Positions 1 through 4,927 of a DNA stretch of 5,585 nt are shown piece by piece. This stretch comes from JARRNO01 sp037384885. Its GTDB lineage: Bacteria; Acidobacteriota; UBA4820; DSQY01. The notes under the pieces were generated by a model. It was given only the letters and a program-made list of their open reading frames with translations, was not told the origin of the DNA and did not search any database. The position numbers and the translations under genes are program-made. Position 1 is the stretch's first letter. Each line of letters opens with the position of its first letter. The DNA is taken from contig JARRNO010000182.1 of assembly GCA_037384885.1 (NCBI GenBank), forward strand, positions 1 through 5,585. Reading direction: 5' to 3'.

Positions 1-31
1 GCGTCCGTCGGCCGTCAGCCGGCGTCCGTCG
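1..31. repeat. 10-bp direct repeat at the galE 3' end
   Basis: GCGTCCGTCG occurs at 1-10 and again at 22-31, with GCCGTC between. The second copy lies inside the last codons of galE and the first just beyond its stop. It is short and GC-rich, so it may be chance or the edge of a repeat outside the window. Confidence 0.4.
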
Positions 32-1004
32 GGCGGGAATCTTGCGATCGCCATTGCCAGGCATGCTGGACGATGGTGTCGAGGGAAGCGAATTTGGGGG
101 TCCAGGAGAGTGCGGCGCGCGCCTTTTCCGAGGAAGCGACGAGATGGCTCGGGTCTCCCGGGCGGCGGGCCCGTACTTCAGCCGGAACGGGACGGCCCGT
201 GACTCTCCGGACGGCGTCCAGCACTTCCTTGACGGAATAGCCCCGGCCGTTGCCGAGATTGAATGCGGCCGTCTTGCCGCCGTCCTGCAGGTAGCGGAGC
301 GCGGCCACGTGCGCGTCCGCCAGGTCGCAGACGTGGATGTAGTCGCGGATGCAGGTGCCGTCGCGTGTGGGGTAGTCATCGCCGAAGATGCGTGCGGACT
401 CTTTCTCGCCGGCCGCAACTTCGAGAAGCAGGGGAATGAGGTGAGTTTCCGGTGAGTGGGCTTCGCCGGTGTTTCCTTCCGGATCGGCGCCGGCGGCGTT
501 GAAGTAGCGCAATGAGACGGACTTGAGACCGTGGGCGGTGTCGAAATCGCGAAGCATGTTTTCGGCGACGGCCTTGGAAACGCCGTATGGATTGACGGGG
601 CGATGGGGGTGGTCTTCGGTGATGGGCGTAGATTCGGGCATGCCGTAAACTGCGGCGGAGCTGGAAAAGATGAAGTGCTTGACCCCGTGGTCCCGGACGG
701 CTTCGAGCAGGCTCAATGTCCCGGCCACGTTATTCCGATAGTAACTCCCCGGATTGCGTACGGACTCCGAGACGACGATGAGCGACGCGAAGTGCAGCAC
801 GGCGGCAGGGCGGTACTTCTTGAAGACCTCGTTAAGGCGGGGGCGGTCATGCAGGTCGCCGCGCTCGAGGGGGCCCCATTTTACGGCCCATTCGTGGCCC
901 TGGGCGAGACTGTCGTAGGTGACGGGGGTGATTCCGGATGCCGCAAGGGCTTTACAGGCATGGGATCCGATATAGCCGGCGCCGCCTGTGACGAGAACAT
1001 GCAT
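15..1004 (-). CDS. galE: UDP-glucose 4-epimerase GalE
   Basis: Cytoplasmic NAD-dependent short-chain dehydrogenase/reductase that interconverts UDP-glucose and UDP-galactose, supplying galactose donors for surface glycans. The 329-residue product has the usual GalE length. Visible motifs: the NAD-binding loop GGAGYIGSH (7-15), SSSAAVYG (114-121) with the likely catalytic Ser115, YGVSK with the Tyr140/Lys144 pair, RYFNAAGAD (166-174), and RDYIHVCDLADAH (220-232), all at canonical spacing. The ATG at 1004 is supported by AGGGAG six bases upstream (1016-1011) and by the nucleotide-binding fold beginning at once. It ends in TGA. The position matching the substrate-gating Tyr299 of E. coli GalE appears to be Leu288, so UDP-GlcNAc/UDP-GalNAc activity is possible; that is inference. 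It lies downstream of the sugar transferase on the same strand but 571 bp away with its own promoter candidate, so it is probably transcribed separately. The family call is secure. Confidence 0.96.
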   Translation of the reverse strand: MHVLVTGGAGYIGSHACKALAASGITPVTYDSLAQGHEWAVKWGPLERGDLHDRPRLNEVFKKYRPAAVLHFASLIVVSESVRNPGSYYRNNVAGTLSLLEAVRDHGVKHFIFSSSAAVYGMPESTPITEDHPHRPVNPYGVSKAVAENMLRDFDTAHGLKSVSLRYFNAAGADPEGNTGEAHSPETHLIPLLLEVAAGEKESARIFGDDYPTRDGTCIRDYIHVCDLADAHVAALRYLQDGGKTAAFNLGNGRGYSVKEVLDAVRRVTGRPVPAEVRARRPGDPSHLVASSEKARAALSWTPKFASLDTIVQHAWQWRSQDSRPTDAG

Positions 1005-1034
1005 GGCCTTCTCCCTGTTGGTGCGTCGGGCCGT

Positions 1035-1063
1035 ATTTTAGCGTATGGGCGCGGGGAAGGGAA
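1035..1063 (-). promoter_or_regulatory. candidate sigma70-type promoter for galE
   Basis: On the minus strand TAAAAT (1040-1035) matches the -10 consensus at five of six positions. A poor -35, TTCCCT (1063-1058), sits 17 bases upstream. Transcription would begin near 1028, giving a leader of about 24 nt that includes the Shine-Dalgarno AGGGAG at 1016-1011. TAAAAT is the only AT-rich patch in a GC-rich stretch, which favours the call, but the weak -35 keeps it tentative. Confidence 0.35.
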
Positions 1064-1075
1064 GGCCGCACGCGC

Positions 1076-1106
1076 TTGCGCGCAGTGAGCGCGTTGCGCG
1101 CAGTGA
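1076..1106. repeat. 13-bp direct repeat, period 18
   Basis: TTGCGCGCAGTGA is found at 1076-1088 and identically at 1094-1106. The bases between and before are also GCGC-rich. The GTGA that ends the second copy is the start of the first octamer of the adjacent array, so the two repeats share an edge and may have arisen together. Confidence 0.75.
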
Positions 1107-1196
1107 CTGGGTGATGAGGTGACGAAGTGATTGAGTGGCTGAGTGATGGGCTGCTGCGCAGCCGGTGACGAGGTGACTATGTGATGAAGTTATTAG
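1103..1196. repeat. phased octamer array, GTGA-type, 6 + 4 units
   Basis: Reading the plus strand in steps of eight from 1103 gives GTGACTGG, GTGATGAG, GTGACGAA, GTGATTGA, GTGGCTGA, GTGATGGG; then a 14-base insert (1151-1164) holding the perfect palindrome GCTGCGCAGC (1153-1162); then from 1165 GTGACGAG, GTGACTAT, GTGATGAA, GTTATTAG. Every unit starts with GT, eight of ten with GTGA, and the second half is variable but purine-rich. The eight-base period holds without slip within each block. The array is not in a gene and its role is unknown. Confidence 0.8.
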
Positions 1197-1217
1197 GTCG
1201 CGTGCAGGCCTCTGAGG

Positions 1218-1426
1218 GCAAGAATTTGAATAGCGGGCCGCTGCGGGGAATCGGCGTCAGGCGACGCCTCACACAGGGCAATAAAGACCTTTCACCAAAC
1301 TGGAAGCCGCTCCCACGGGGGCCGTCTCGCGGCCAGTGAGGAAGTCAAGAGCTAGGAGGTTAGGAAGTGTTCTCGGGCAATACGTTGCTAGCAAAGATTC
1401 GAATGGCGTGCCGTTGCGGGACATCG
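1218..1426. repeat. diverged 36-bp direct repeat, two copies
   Basis: Copies at 1218-1253 and 1391-1426 align without gaps at 28 of 36 positions. Both begin GCAA, share GAAT at internal positions 11-14 and TGCGGG at 25-30, and end ATCG. Each is followed directly by a hairpin: GGCGTC/GACGCC at 1253-1268 after the first and CGGCT/AGCCG at 1427-1439 after the second. A shared CTGGAAGCCG occurs at 1300-1309 and 1430-1439, and a GGCCG/CGGCC hairpin lies at 1320-1334. This looks like an old duplication of a repeat module. Confidence 0.6.
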
Positions 1427-1477
1427 CGGCTGGAAGCCGGGCCGCAAGCGGCCGGGCAGTTGGCTGCGGTGCAGCCA
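1427..1477. repeat. cluster of three consecutive hairpins
   Basis: Three perfect stems follow one another: CGGCT-gga-AGCCG (1427-1439), GGCCG-caag-CGGCC (1440-1453) and TGGCTGC-ggt-GCAGCCA (1461-1477). No T run follows on either strand, so this does not look like an intrinsic terminator; a REP-like palindromic element is more likely. Confidence 0.6.
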
Positions 1478-1503
1478 GGGAGAGGGTAGAGGGGAAACGT
1501 AAC

Positions 1504-1571
1504 ATGTAGCGGCCGGTTCCCACCGGCCGGATTCATTAAAACAAACGGCCGCAGGGATGCGGCCGCTACAT
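1504..1571. repeat. head-to-head pair of REP-like hairpins with compensating stem changes
   Basis: Two 26-base units face each other, at 1504-1529 and (inverted) 1571-1546, separated by an AT-rich 16-base spacer. Each begins ATGTAGCGGCCG and folds into an 8-bp stem with a TCCC loop (GGGA as read on the plus strand for the second unit). They differ at four bases only, and those four form two swapped base pairs next to the loop (GT/AC in one, CA/TG in the other), so the fold is preserved. The outer 12-bp arms are a perfect inverted repeat. The pair ends 4 bp downstream of the sugar transferase stop, where it could act as a 3'-end stabiliser or terminator-like block, as REP/BIME elements do in other bacteria. 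Confidence 0.8.
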
Positions 1572-1575
1572 TCCT

Positions 1576-2481
1576 CTAATACGCCCCGTGCTGGGTGATG
1601 AGAACAAGGAGGGTACAGGCCATGATGTAAACGTCCGTCCAGACAGACCAGTTGCGGACATAAAAGGTATCGAGGCTGACGCGCTCATCGTATCCCGTGT
1701 CGTTCCGGCCGGAAACCTGCCACAAGCCGCTGACGCCCGGGCGAACCTTTTTGTAGAGTTCGTAAAGGGGCCCGTATTTTGGAATTTCGGATTCAACGAT
1801 GGGACGGGGCCCGATCAGGCTCATTTCGCCCTTGACCACATTCCACAGCTGAGGCAGTTCATCGAGGCTGGTCTTCCGGAGAAACCGCCCAAGGCGCGTG
1901 ACTCTGGGATCTTTCCTGAGCTTTTGATCCTGAATCCATTCCTTCTGAAGCTCCGGGCGGCTTTCGAGAAGGTCGCTGAGCACCTGGTCGGCATTCTGAA
2001 CCATGGTCCTGAATTTCCACGCTTTAAACGTACGCCCGCCACGCCCGAGGCGCTTGTGACCATAGAAGGCCGGTCCCTTGGAGTCGAGCTTGACCGCAAC
2101 CGCAAGAAGGCCAAAGAGGGGAGCCAGGAAAACAAGGGCGGCCAAGGTGAGACCGAGGTCGATGGCGCGTTTTGCCAACCGCGGGATGGGTTGAAGAAGC
2201 TGCTGGTGGGTTTCGAGGCCGAGCATGCCTCCCAGGTCCTTGGCTTTGACCCAGAGGCTGGAGAGACCAAAGAGATTGGGAACCACGATGAGGTGGGGAT
2301 AGGCGGCGCCAACCCGCTCTACGACGGAGACGAGCTTATCACGCGGCGCCTTCGGCATGGCGACCACCGCGTGGGAAATGTGGTGGAAGCGCGCGGCGCT
2401 GACGGCCTGCGACAAGCCTCCGGTCACGACCACGCCTTCGAAGTCTCCCCATTTGTCCGGGTTGTCGTCGAAAGCGACCAC
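1576..2481 (-). pseudogene. wbaP: WbaP-type undecaprenyl-phosphate sugar phosphotransferase, C-terminal catalytic half
   Basis: Catalytic half of a polyprenyl-phosphate hexose-1-phosphate transferase, an inner-membrane enzyme that starts glycan repeat units by moving galactose- or glucose-1-phosphate to undecaprenyl phosphate. From the GTG at 2481 there are 301 residues: the end of a Rossmann-like domain (VVAFDDNPDKWG), the membrane-entering segment after KRAIDLGLTL (104-113), KFRTM (156-160), the catalytic Asp-Glu of LDELPQLWNV (206-215), GPRP (224-227), RPGVSGLWQVSGRND (247-261) and the family-typical HGAY end. The frame stays open above 2481 to the in-frame TAG at 2518-2520 and continues beyond it as the N-terminal half, so the two are one gene of about 496 codons. 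The GTG has no Shine-Dalgarno. Because the whole catalytic domain is present, residual activity is conceivable. The gene ends in TAG. The sugar specificity is uncertain (WbaP versus WcaJ-like). Confidence 0.9.
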
Positions 2482-2517
2482 GGGCCGGAGGCCGAACGCA
2501 GGGTGGTCGAGCAGGCT

Positions 2518-2520
2518 CTA
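2518..2520 (-). other. in-frame amber codon interrupting the sugar transferase
   Basis: On the minus strand the codons read GTG GTC ATC TAG AGC CTG CTC (VVI, stop, SLL). Family homology runs through the stop in one frame. The codon lies within the Rossmann-like domain, where a helix residue such as Gln, Glu or Lys would be expected; CAG to TAG is a one-base transition. The sugar transferase and the WcaI-like gene themselves end in TAG, which argues against general amber recoding. Confidence 0.9.
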
Positions 2521-3066
2521 GATGACCACCTGTCCCGTCTGGCCCGCGCCGAGAACGGCCACGGGAAATCCCCACCATTCGAAACGGGAGAAAATCCCGC
2601 GGACCAGGGATCTGGAGAAAGGAACGACAACAAGGGTGAGGCCCCTCGCGCTGAAAAAGACTGCCCTGGAATAGACGGCCCCGCCCTTCAGCAAAAAGGT
2701 CATGGAGGCCAGCGTCAGGTAGAGAAGAGACACGACGATGACGATACGGCGAAGCTCTTCGGCAGGCCAGCGGATCACGCCGGGATAGAGCCCCGCGGCA
2801 TAGAAGCCGAGGAGGAGCACAGGGATAAAGGGAAGAAGTTTCCAATAGACCCCCACTTGGAACCAGGGCGTAAAGGCCGAACGAATCAGGATGCTGAGTC
2901 CCACCGCGACAAGAAGCGAAAAGGCATCAGAAAAGAGAAAGAGCGCCACCATCCGCCACGGCCTGGAAACCACCGAGAGCTTCGGCCACGGCGGGGGCAA
3001 CGTTGAAACACCTCGCTGGCGCTCATCCGCAAAGTCGCGAGCTTGTCCATGAACGAAACGGTGCAT
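2518..3066 (-). pseudogene. wbaP: WbaP-type sugar phosphotransferase, N-terminal membrane and Rossmann half
   Basis: The 182 codons before the in-frame TAG carry the N-terminal module of the same transferase. Residues 1-35 look cytoplasmic. Hydrophobic segments lie at about 39-61, 77-93 and 107-126, with another near 141-150, fitting the four-helix membrane domain of the WbaP/WcaJ family. A Rossmann-like domain then begins at FPVAVLGAGQTGQVVI (167-182). The TAG follows, and the same frame continues SLLDHPAFGLRPVVAF, the usual continuation of this domain, so the break is a single nonsense codon and not a frameshift. The ATG at 3066 has AGGAGG four bases upstream (3076-3071), the best ribosome binding site in the window, so translation of this half is likely to start well. 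On its own it would lack the catalytic domain. Confidence 0.9.
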
Positions 3067-3068
3067 GA

Positions 3069-3116
3069 CGCCTCCTCGTGAGACCCTTGGAGACTCCGGA
3101 TCGCTCCGGGAGGGCG
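3069..3116 (-). promoter_or_regulatory. ribosome binding site with GNRA hairpin and possible masking stem
   Basis: The sugar transferase Shine-Dalgarno AGGAGG is at 3076-3071, four bases before the ATG. Upstream on the minus strand, CCGGA-GCGA-TCCGG (3109-3096) forms a perfect 5-bp stem with a GNRA tetraloop. Just before it, CGCCCTCC (3116-3109) can pair with GGAGGCG (3075-3069) if one C is bulged, which would bury the ribosome binding site. The two stems share only base 3109. Control of translation is inference. Confidence 0.4.
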
Positions 3117-3229
3117 CTACGGCGCGCCCGGCATGGATGCAAAGGTCTCAGTGCGATGCAGAGGAAGCCTGGTCAGGCGCCTGGGCGGGCGTCCTGCAAA
3201 AGAGTTCGGTGAAGGGTTGGTGGTGTTCA

Positions 3230-3270
3230 GGTGCGTGGGTGGCGCACCCTCATCCCCCAATAGTGGGGGA
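3230..3270 (-). other. two adjacent hairpins in the sugar transferase leader
   Basis: TCCCCCA-CTAT-TGGGGGA (minus strand, 3270-3253; 7-bp stem) is followed four bases later by GGTGCG-ccaccca-CGCACC (3248-3230; 6-bp stem). Both are perfect. No U run follows, so they are not an obvious terminator. If the promoter at 3407-3379 is used, they lie in the mRNA leader. Confidence 0.5.
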
Positions 3271-3378
3271 GGTTCAAAAAGTGGATCGCCGGCGGGGCGC
3301 GTCAATGGCCGCCCCGTCCATTTTTCGCGCGGCCTGATCGTTTCGGAGCCCGACTTGTGCGCGAAGTCTTTAACGCTA

Positions 3379-3407
3379 TATCTAGACGCTCTTTCCATGC
3401 CTGTCAA
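3379..3407 (-). promoter_or_regulatory. sigma70-type promoter candidate for the sugar transferase
   Basis: The minus strand has a perfect -35 TTGACA (3407-3402), a 17-base spacer and an imperfect -10 TAGATA (3384-3379, three of six) in the locally AT-rich TCTAGATATAG. Transcription would begin near 3372 and give a leader of about 305 nt before the ATG at 3066. It lies in the right place and orientation for the sugar transferase, which is otherwise 575 bp from the gene upstream. Confidence 0.5.
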
Positions 3408-3502
3408 GTCTCCCAGCCGTAAGTACCGCGGGCAGGCTCATTCAAGATTGAACTCCCCGATTGGGTCGCATCCGCGGAAAGCGGGAAAGGTGGATCCCCC
3501 GG

Positions 3503-3560
3503 CAAAGCCCCGGGAGGGCGGAGTAAGCCACTCCGGTTGCCTCCGCACCTTGTGGCTTTG
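3503..3560. other. self-complementary element with mutually exclusive stems
   Basis: GTGGCTTTG (3552-3560) can pair with AAGCCAC (3525-3531) as a perfect 7-bp stem, or with CAAAGCC (3503-3509) as another perfect 7-bp stem; the two share bases and exclude each other. Inside the shorter fold an inner stem GGTTGC/GCACC with one bulge and a CTCC loop extends it. A third option is CGGAG-taagcca-CTCCG (3519-3535). Neither strand has a following U run. It may be a structured RNA, an attenuator-like element or a GC-rich palindromic repeat; I do not recognise a known riboswitch class. Confidence 0.45.
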
Positions 3561-3609
3561 ACTCTTAAAAAGCTAGCAGGCAAAATTTAGAAAGGCAAGC
3601 TGGGGAGAT

Positions 3610-3637
3610 GGTATTCCACTTCCATGGGGGAAATACC
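3610..3637 (-). terminator. weak hairpin just after the WcaI-like gene
   Basis: GGTATT (3610-3615) and AATACC (3632-3637) form a perfect 6-bp stem starting 5 bases past the stop codon of the WcaI-like gene, with a loop of 16 bases. The first U-rich stretches on the minus strand, TTTCTAAATTTTG (3593-3581) and CTTTTT (3573-3568), are distant from the stem. This may be a 3' end structure but is a poor intrinsic terminator. Confidence 0.25.
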
Positions 3638-3641
3638 CCTG

Positions 3642-4460
3642 CTAAAAGCCGGCCGTGAGTTTTTTCAGGTGGGTCTCAAATTCCTTCAGGATGGTTTCCT
3701 TGTCGAGTTTTTCTTGTGCAAAAACGCGGGCATTCCGGCCCATTTCTACGCGGCGCGGGGAATCGGCCGCGAGTCTCTCGATGGAAGCGGCCAGAGCCTC
3801 TTCATCCTGAGGCGGTACGGCGACGCCCAAATTGGAGCCCACGACGGCGTCGTGCAGCGCTGTGCCCGGATCAGTCGTGGCGACGCAGGGCCGGCCGGCC
3901 GCGCAAATGTTGGTCAGCTTGGAAGGCATGACCAAATCCGCGGCCTCACGTTTCTGAACGACGAGATGAAGGTCGGAGGACGCGAAGATTTCCGGAAGTT
4001 TTTCCAAGGGCTGGACCGGCAGGAACTGAAGGTTTGGCAAATCGAGTCTCTTGGCCATACTTTCCATTCTTGCCCGCGCCGCCCCGGCGCCGATCATGAC
4101 AAAGCGGATCTCCGGGTGTTCACGCAGGCGATGGGCGGCCTGCAGCACGATTTCCAAGCCCTGTTTGTCGCCCATGTTCCCGGCGTACATCACAAGGACG
4201 TCATCCAGGGAAATGCCAAGTGTCCTTCTAAATTCGGTGTCTTTTGAACCAGGGCGCATGTGGCCGATGTCGGCCCAGTTCGGGAAAAGCCAGGTGTTTT
4301 CTTCTGGCACGCCCTTTTCGACGATCCGGCGCCGCATGGCCTGCGTGATGGTCGTCACGCGGTCGGCGTTCTTGAGAAAGAACGTCTCGATGCCGCGCAG
4401 CGCCCAACCGGCGGTCCGGTTCTTTACGAGCCCCAGCCGGACGGCTTCGTCCACCTGCAC
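3642..4460 (-). pseudogene. wcaI: WcaI-like glycosyltransferase, C-terminal part
   Basis: The 272 codons from VQVDEAVRLGLVKNR to the TAG at 3642 encode the C-terminal, donor-binding GT-B domain of a GT4-type enzyme that adds a sugar to a lipid-linked glycan at the cytoplasmic face of the membrane. FPNWADIGHMRP, MYAGNMGDKQGLE, and above all HLVVQKREAADLVMPSKLTNI closely resemble E. coli WcaI of colanic acid synthesis. Homology begins exactly where the N-terminal fragment loses it, in another frame, and about 21 residues of the family (the strand and helix before the QVD motif, including the family's HIQD) are missing at the junction. Above 4460 this frame stays open to 4694, but that translation has no family resemblance and is a shadow of the N-terminal fragment. 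The sugar transferred cannot be told from the sequence. Confidence 0.85.
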
Positions 4461-4831
4461 GCTGTCTGCATGGGGGGGCAGACGGCAATCACCGCGTCGT
4501 AGGTTTCGGGCTGCAGCAGGATCGGGAACCAGTGCCGCAGTGAACTGGCGGCATGGGTGCTTTCCAGGAGGATGCGGGTCTTGGCGGACAGTCTTTCGGG
4601 GGGTGGGACGTAAAGCGGCGCCCGCATGACATGAACGCCTTCGAGGTTTTCTTTCAAGAAGCGCTTGCCCCGGTAATCCTCGTCGATCTTCCACGCGGGG
4701 TAGTGCGGAGGCGCCGCAATGGCGTGGACTTCATGGCCGCGCGCGGCCAGCCATGCGGCCATTTCCCCGGTGTATTTGCCGGTCGCCGTCGGTTCGGGAG
4801 CGTAATTGAGCGTGTAGATTAAAAGCTTCAT
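4424..4831 (-). pseudogene. wcaI: WcaI-like glycosyltransferase, N-terminal part
   Basis: The first 123 of 135 codons match the acceptor-side domain of WcaI-like glycosyltransferases: MKLLIYTLNYAPEPTATGKY at the start, with the Gly-Lys-Tyr loop, then GEMAAWLAARGHEV, APPHYPAWKIDEDYRG, and DAVIAVCPPMQT at 112-123. After T123 the frame runs into twelve unrelated residues and a stop, while the proper continuation is in another frame. The ATG at 4831 is preceded by only a weak GAGAG/AGG signal, yet is fixed by the conserved N-terminus. With about 21 lost residues restored the full protein would be near 416 residues, against 407 for E. coli WcaI. The gap to the upstream glycosyltransferase is 96 bp with no strong terminator, so the two are probably co-transcribed. 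Confidence 0.85.
4472..4478 (-). other. seven-base C run beside the frame break
   Basis: On the minus strand the codons TGC CCC CCC ATG contain seven consecutive C. The family frame is kept through the run (VCPPMQT) and is lost about ten bases later. Adding one C would make the two fragments one continuous frame of about 396 codons (VCPPHADSVQVDE), though still without the 21-residue family segment. Such runs are prone to slippage in cells and in sequencing. Confidence 0.7.
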
Positions 4832-4927
4832 GGCCTATCTCTCAGAACTCCAATAACCACTATCGCGAATACATGCGAGCTTTCGAAAGGGAGCCAATCG
4901 GCAGCAGCGGTCATTCTTGCCGGTGGA

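Larger units (their letters stand above)
1005..1575. other. repeat-filled intergenic region between galE and the sugar transferase
   Basis: No credible gene is present: the only open frame of note (minus strand, 1269-1523) has no recognisable protein motif and runs through hairpin repeats. Going upward, the stretch contains the galE promoter candidate, a 13-bp direct repeat (1076-1106), the octamer blocks (1103-1196), two diverged 36-bp repeats (1218-1253 and 1391-1426), scattered hairpins with GGCCG/CGGCC stems, and the paired REP-like hairpins (1504-1571). The density of unrelated repeat types is well above ordinary intergenic DNA. Confidence 0.8.
3067..3641. other. long intergenic region upstream of the sugar transferase
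   Basis: No gene is supported here. A minus-strand frame of 96 codons (3407-3117) has a Pro/Arg-rich low-complexity product, no recognisable domain and no Shine-Dalgarno. Going in minus-strand order, the stretch holds the tail end of the WcaI-like gene, a weak hairpin (3637-3610), a self-complementary element (3560-3503), about 95 bases with nothing recognised, the promoter candidate (3407-3379), and a leader with hairpins at 3270-3230 and 3116-3069. Confidence 0.7.

Noticed and set aside
42..1088. Plus-strand open frames of 137 and 185 codons
   Set aside because: They lie opposite galE, whose motifs are unmistakable. Their translations show no domain and are antisense shadows of a GC-rich gene.
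1269..1523. Minus-strand 84-codon frame
   Set aside because: It runs through several hairpin repeats and gives a low-complexity product with no motif.
1005..1575. CRISPR array
   Set aside because: Repeats are present, but none has the 25-40 bp identical repeat with regular unique spacers required; the octamers are contiguous and the 36-bp copies are diverged.
2518..2520. Pyrrolysine or general amber recoding
   Set aside because: The same gene and the WcaI-like gene end in TAG, the family has no conserved special residue here, and no recoding element is evident.
1588..3006. Plus-strand open frame of 472 codons, the longest in the window
   Set aside because: It is antisense to the whole sugar transferase gene and its product is highly charged, low in hydrophobic segments and unlike any family I know. 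It stays open because of codon bias on the opposite strand, and also spans the position of the amber codon, which does not affect it.
3117..3407. Minus-strand 96-codon frame in the sugar transferase leader
   Set aside because: Its start overlaps the TTGACA promoter element, there is no Shine-Dalgarno, and the product is Pro/Arg-rich without recognisable features. A leader peptide cannot be excluded but is not supported.
3470..3545. Cyclic-di-GMP-I (GEMM) riboswitch on the plus strand
   Set aside because: GGCAAAGCC and CCGGTTGCC resemble GEMM core words, but the tetraloop-bearing P1b arm and the CTAA junction are not visible. On that strand no gene follows; it would read into the antisense of a glycosyltransferase. 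A covariance-model search would settle it.
4880..4889. Perfect palindrome CTTTCGAAAG upstream of the WcaI-like gene
   Set aside because: A 10-bp palindrome is short, stands alone, and no clear promoter lies beside it, so an operator cannot be claimed.
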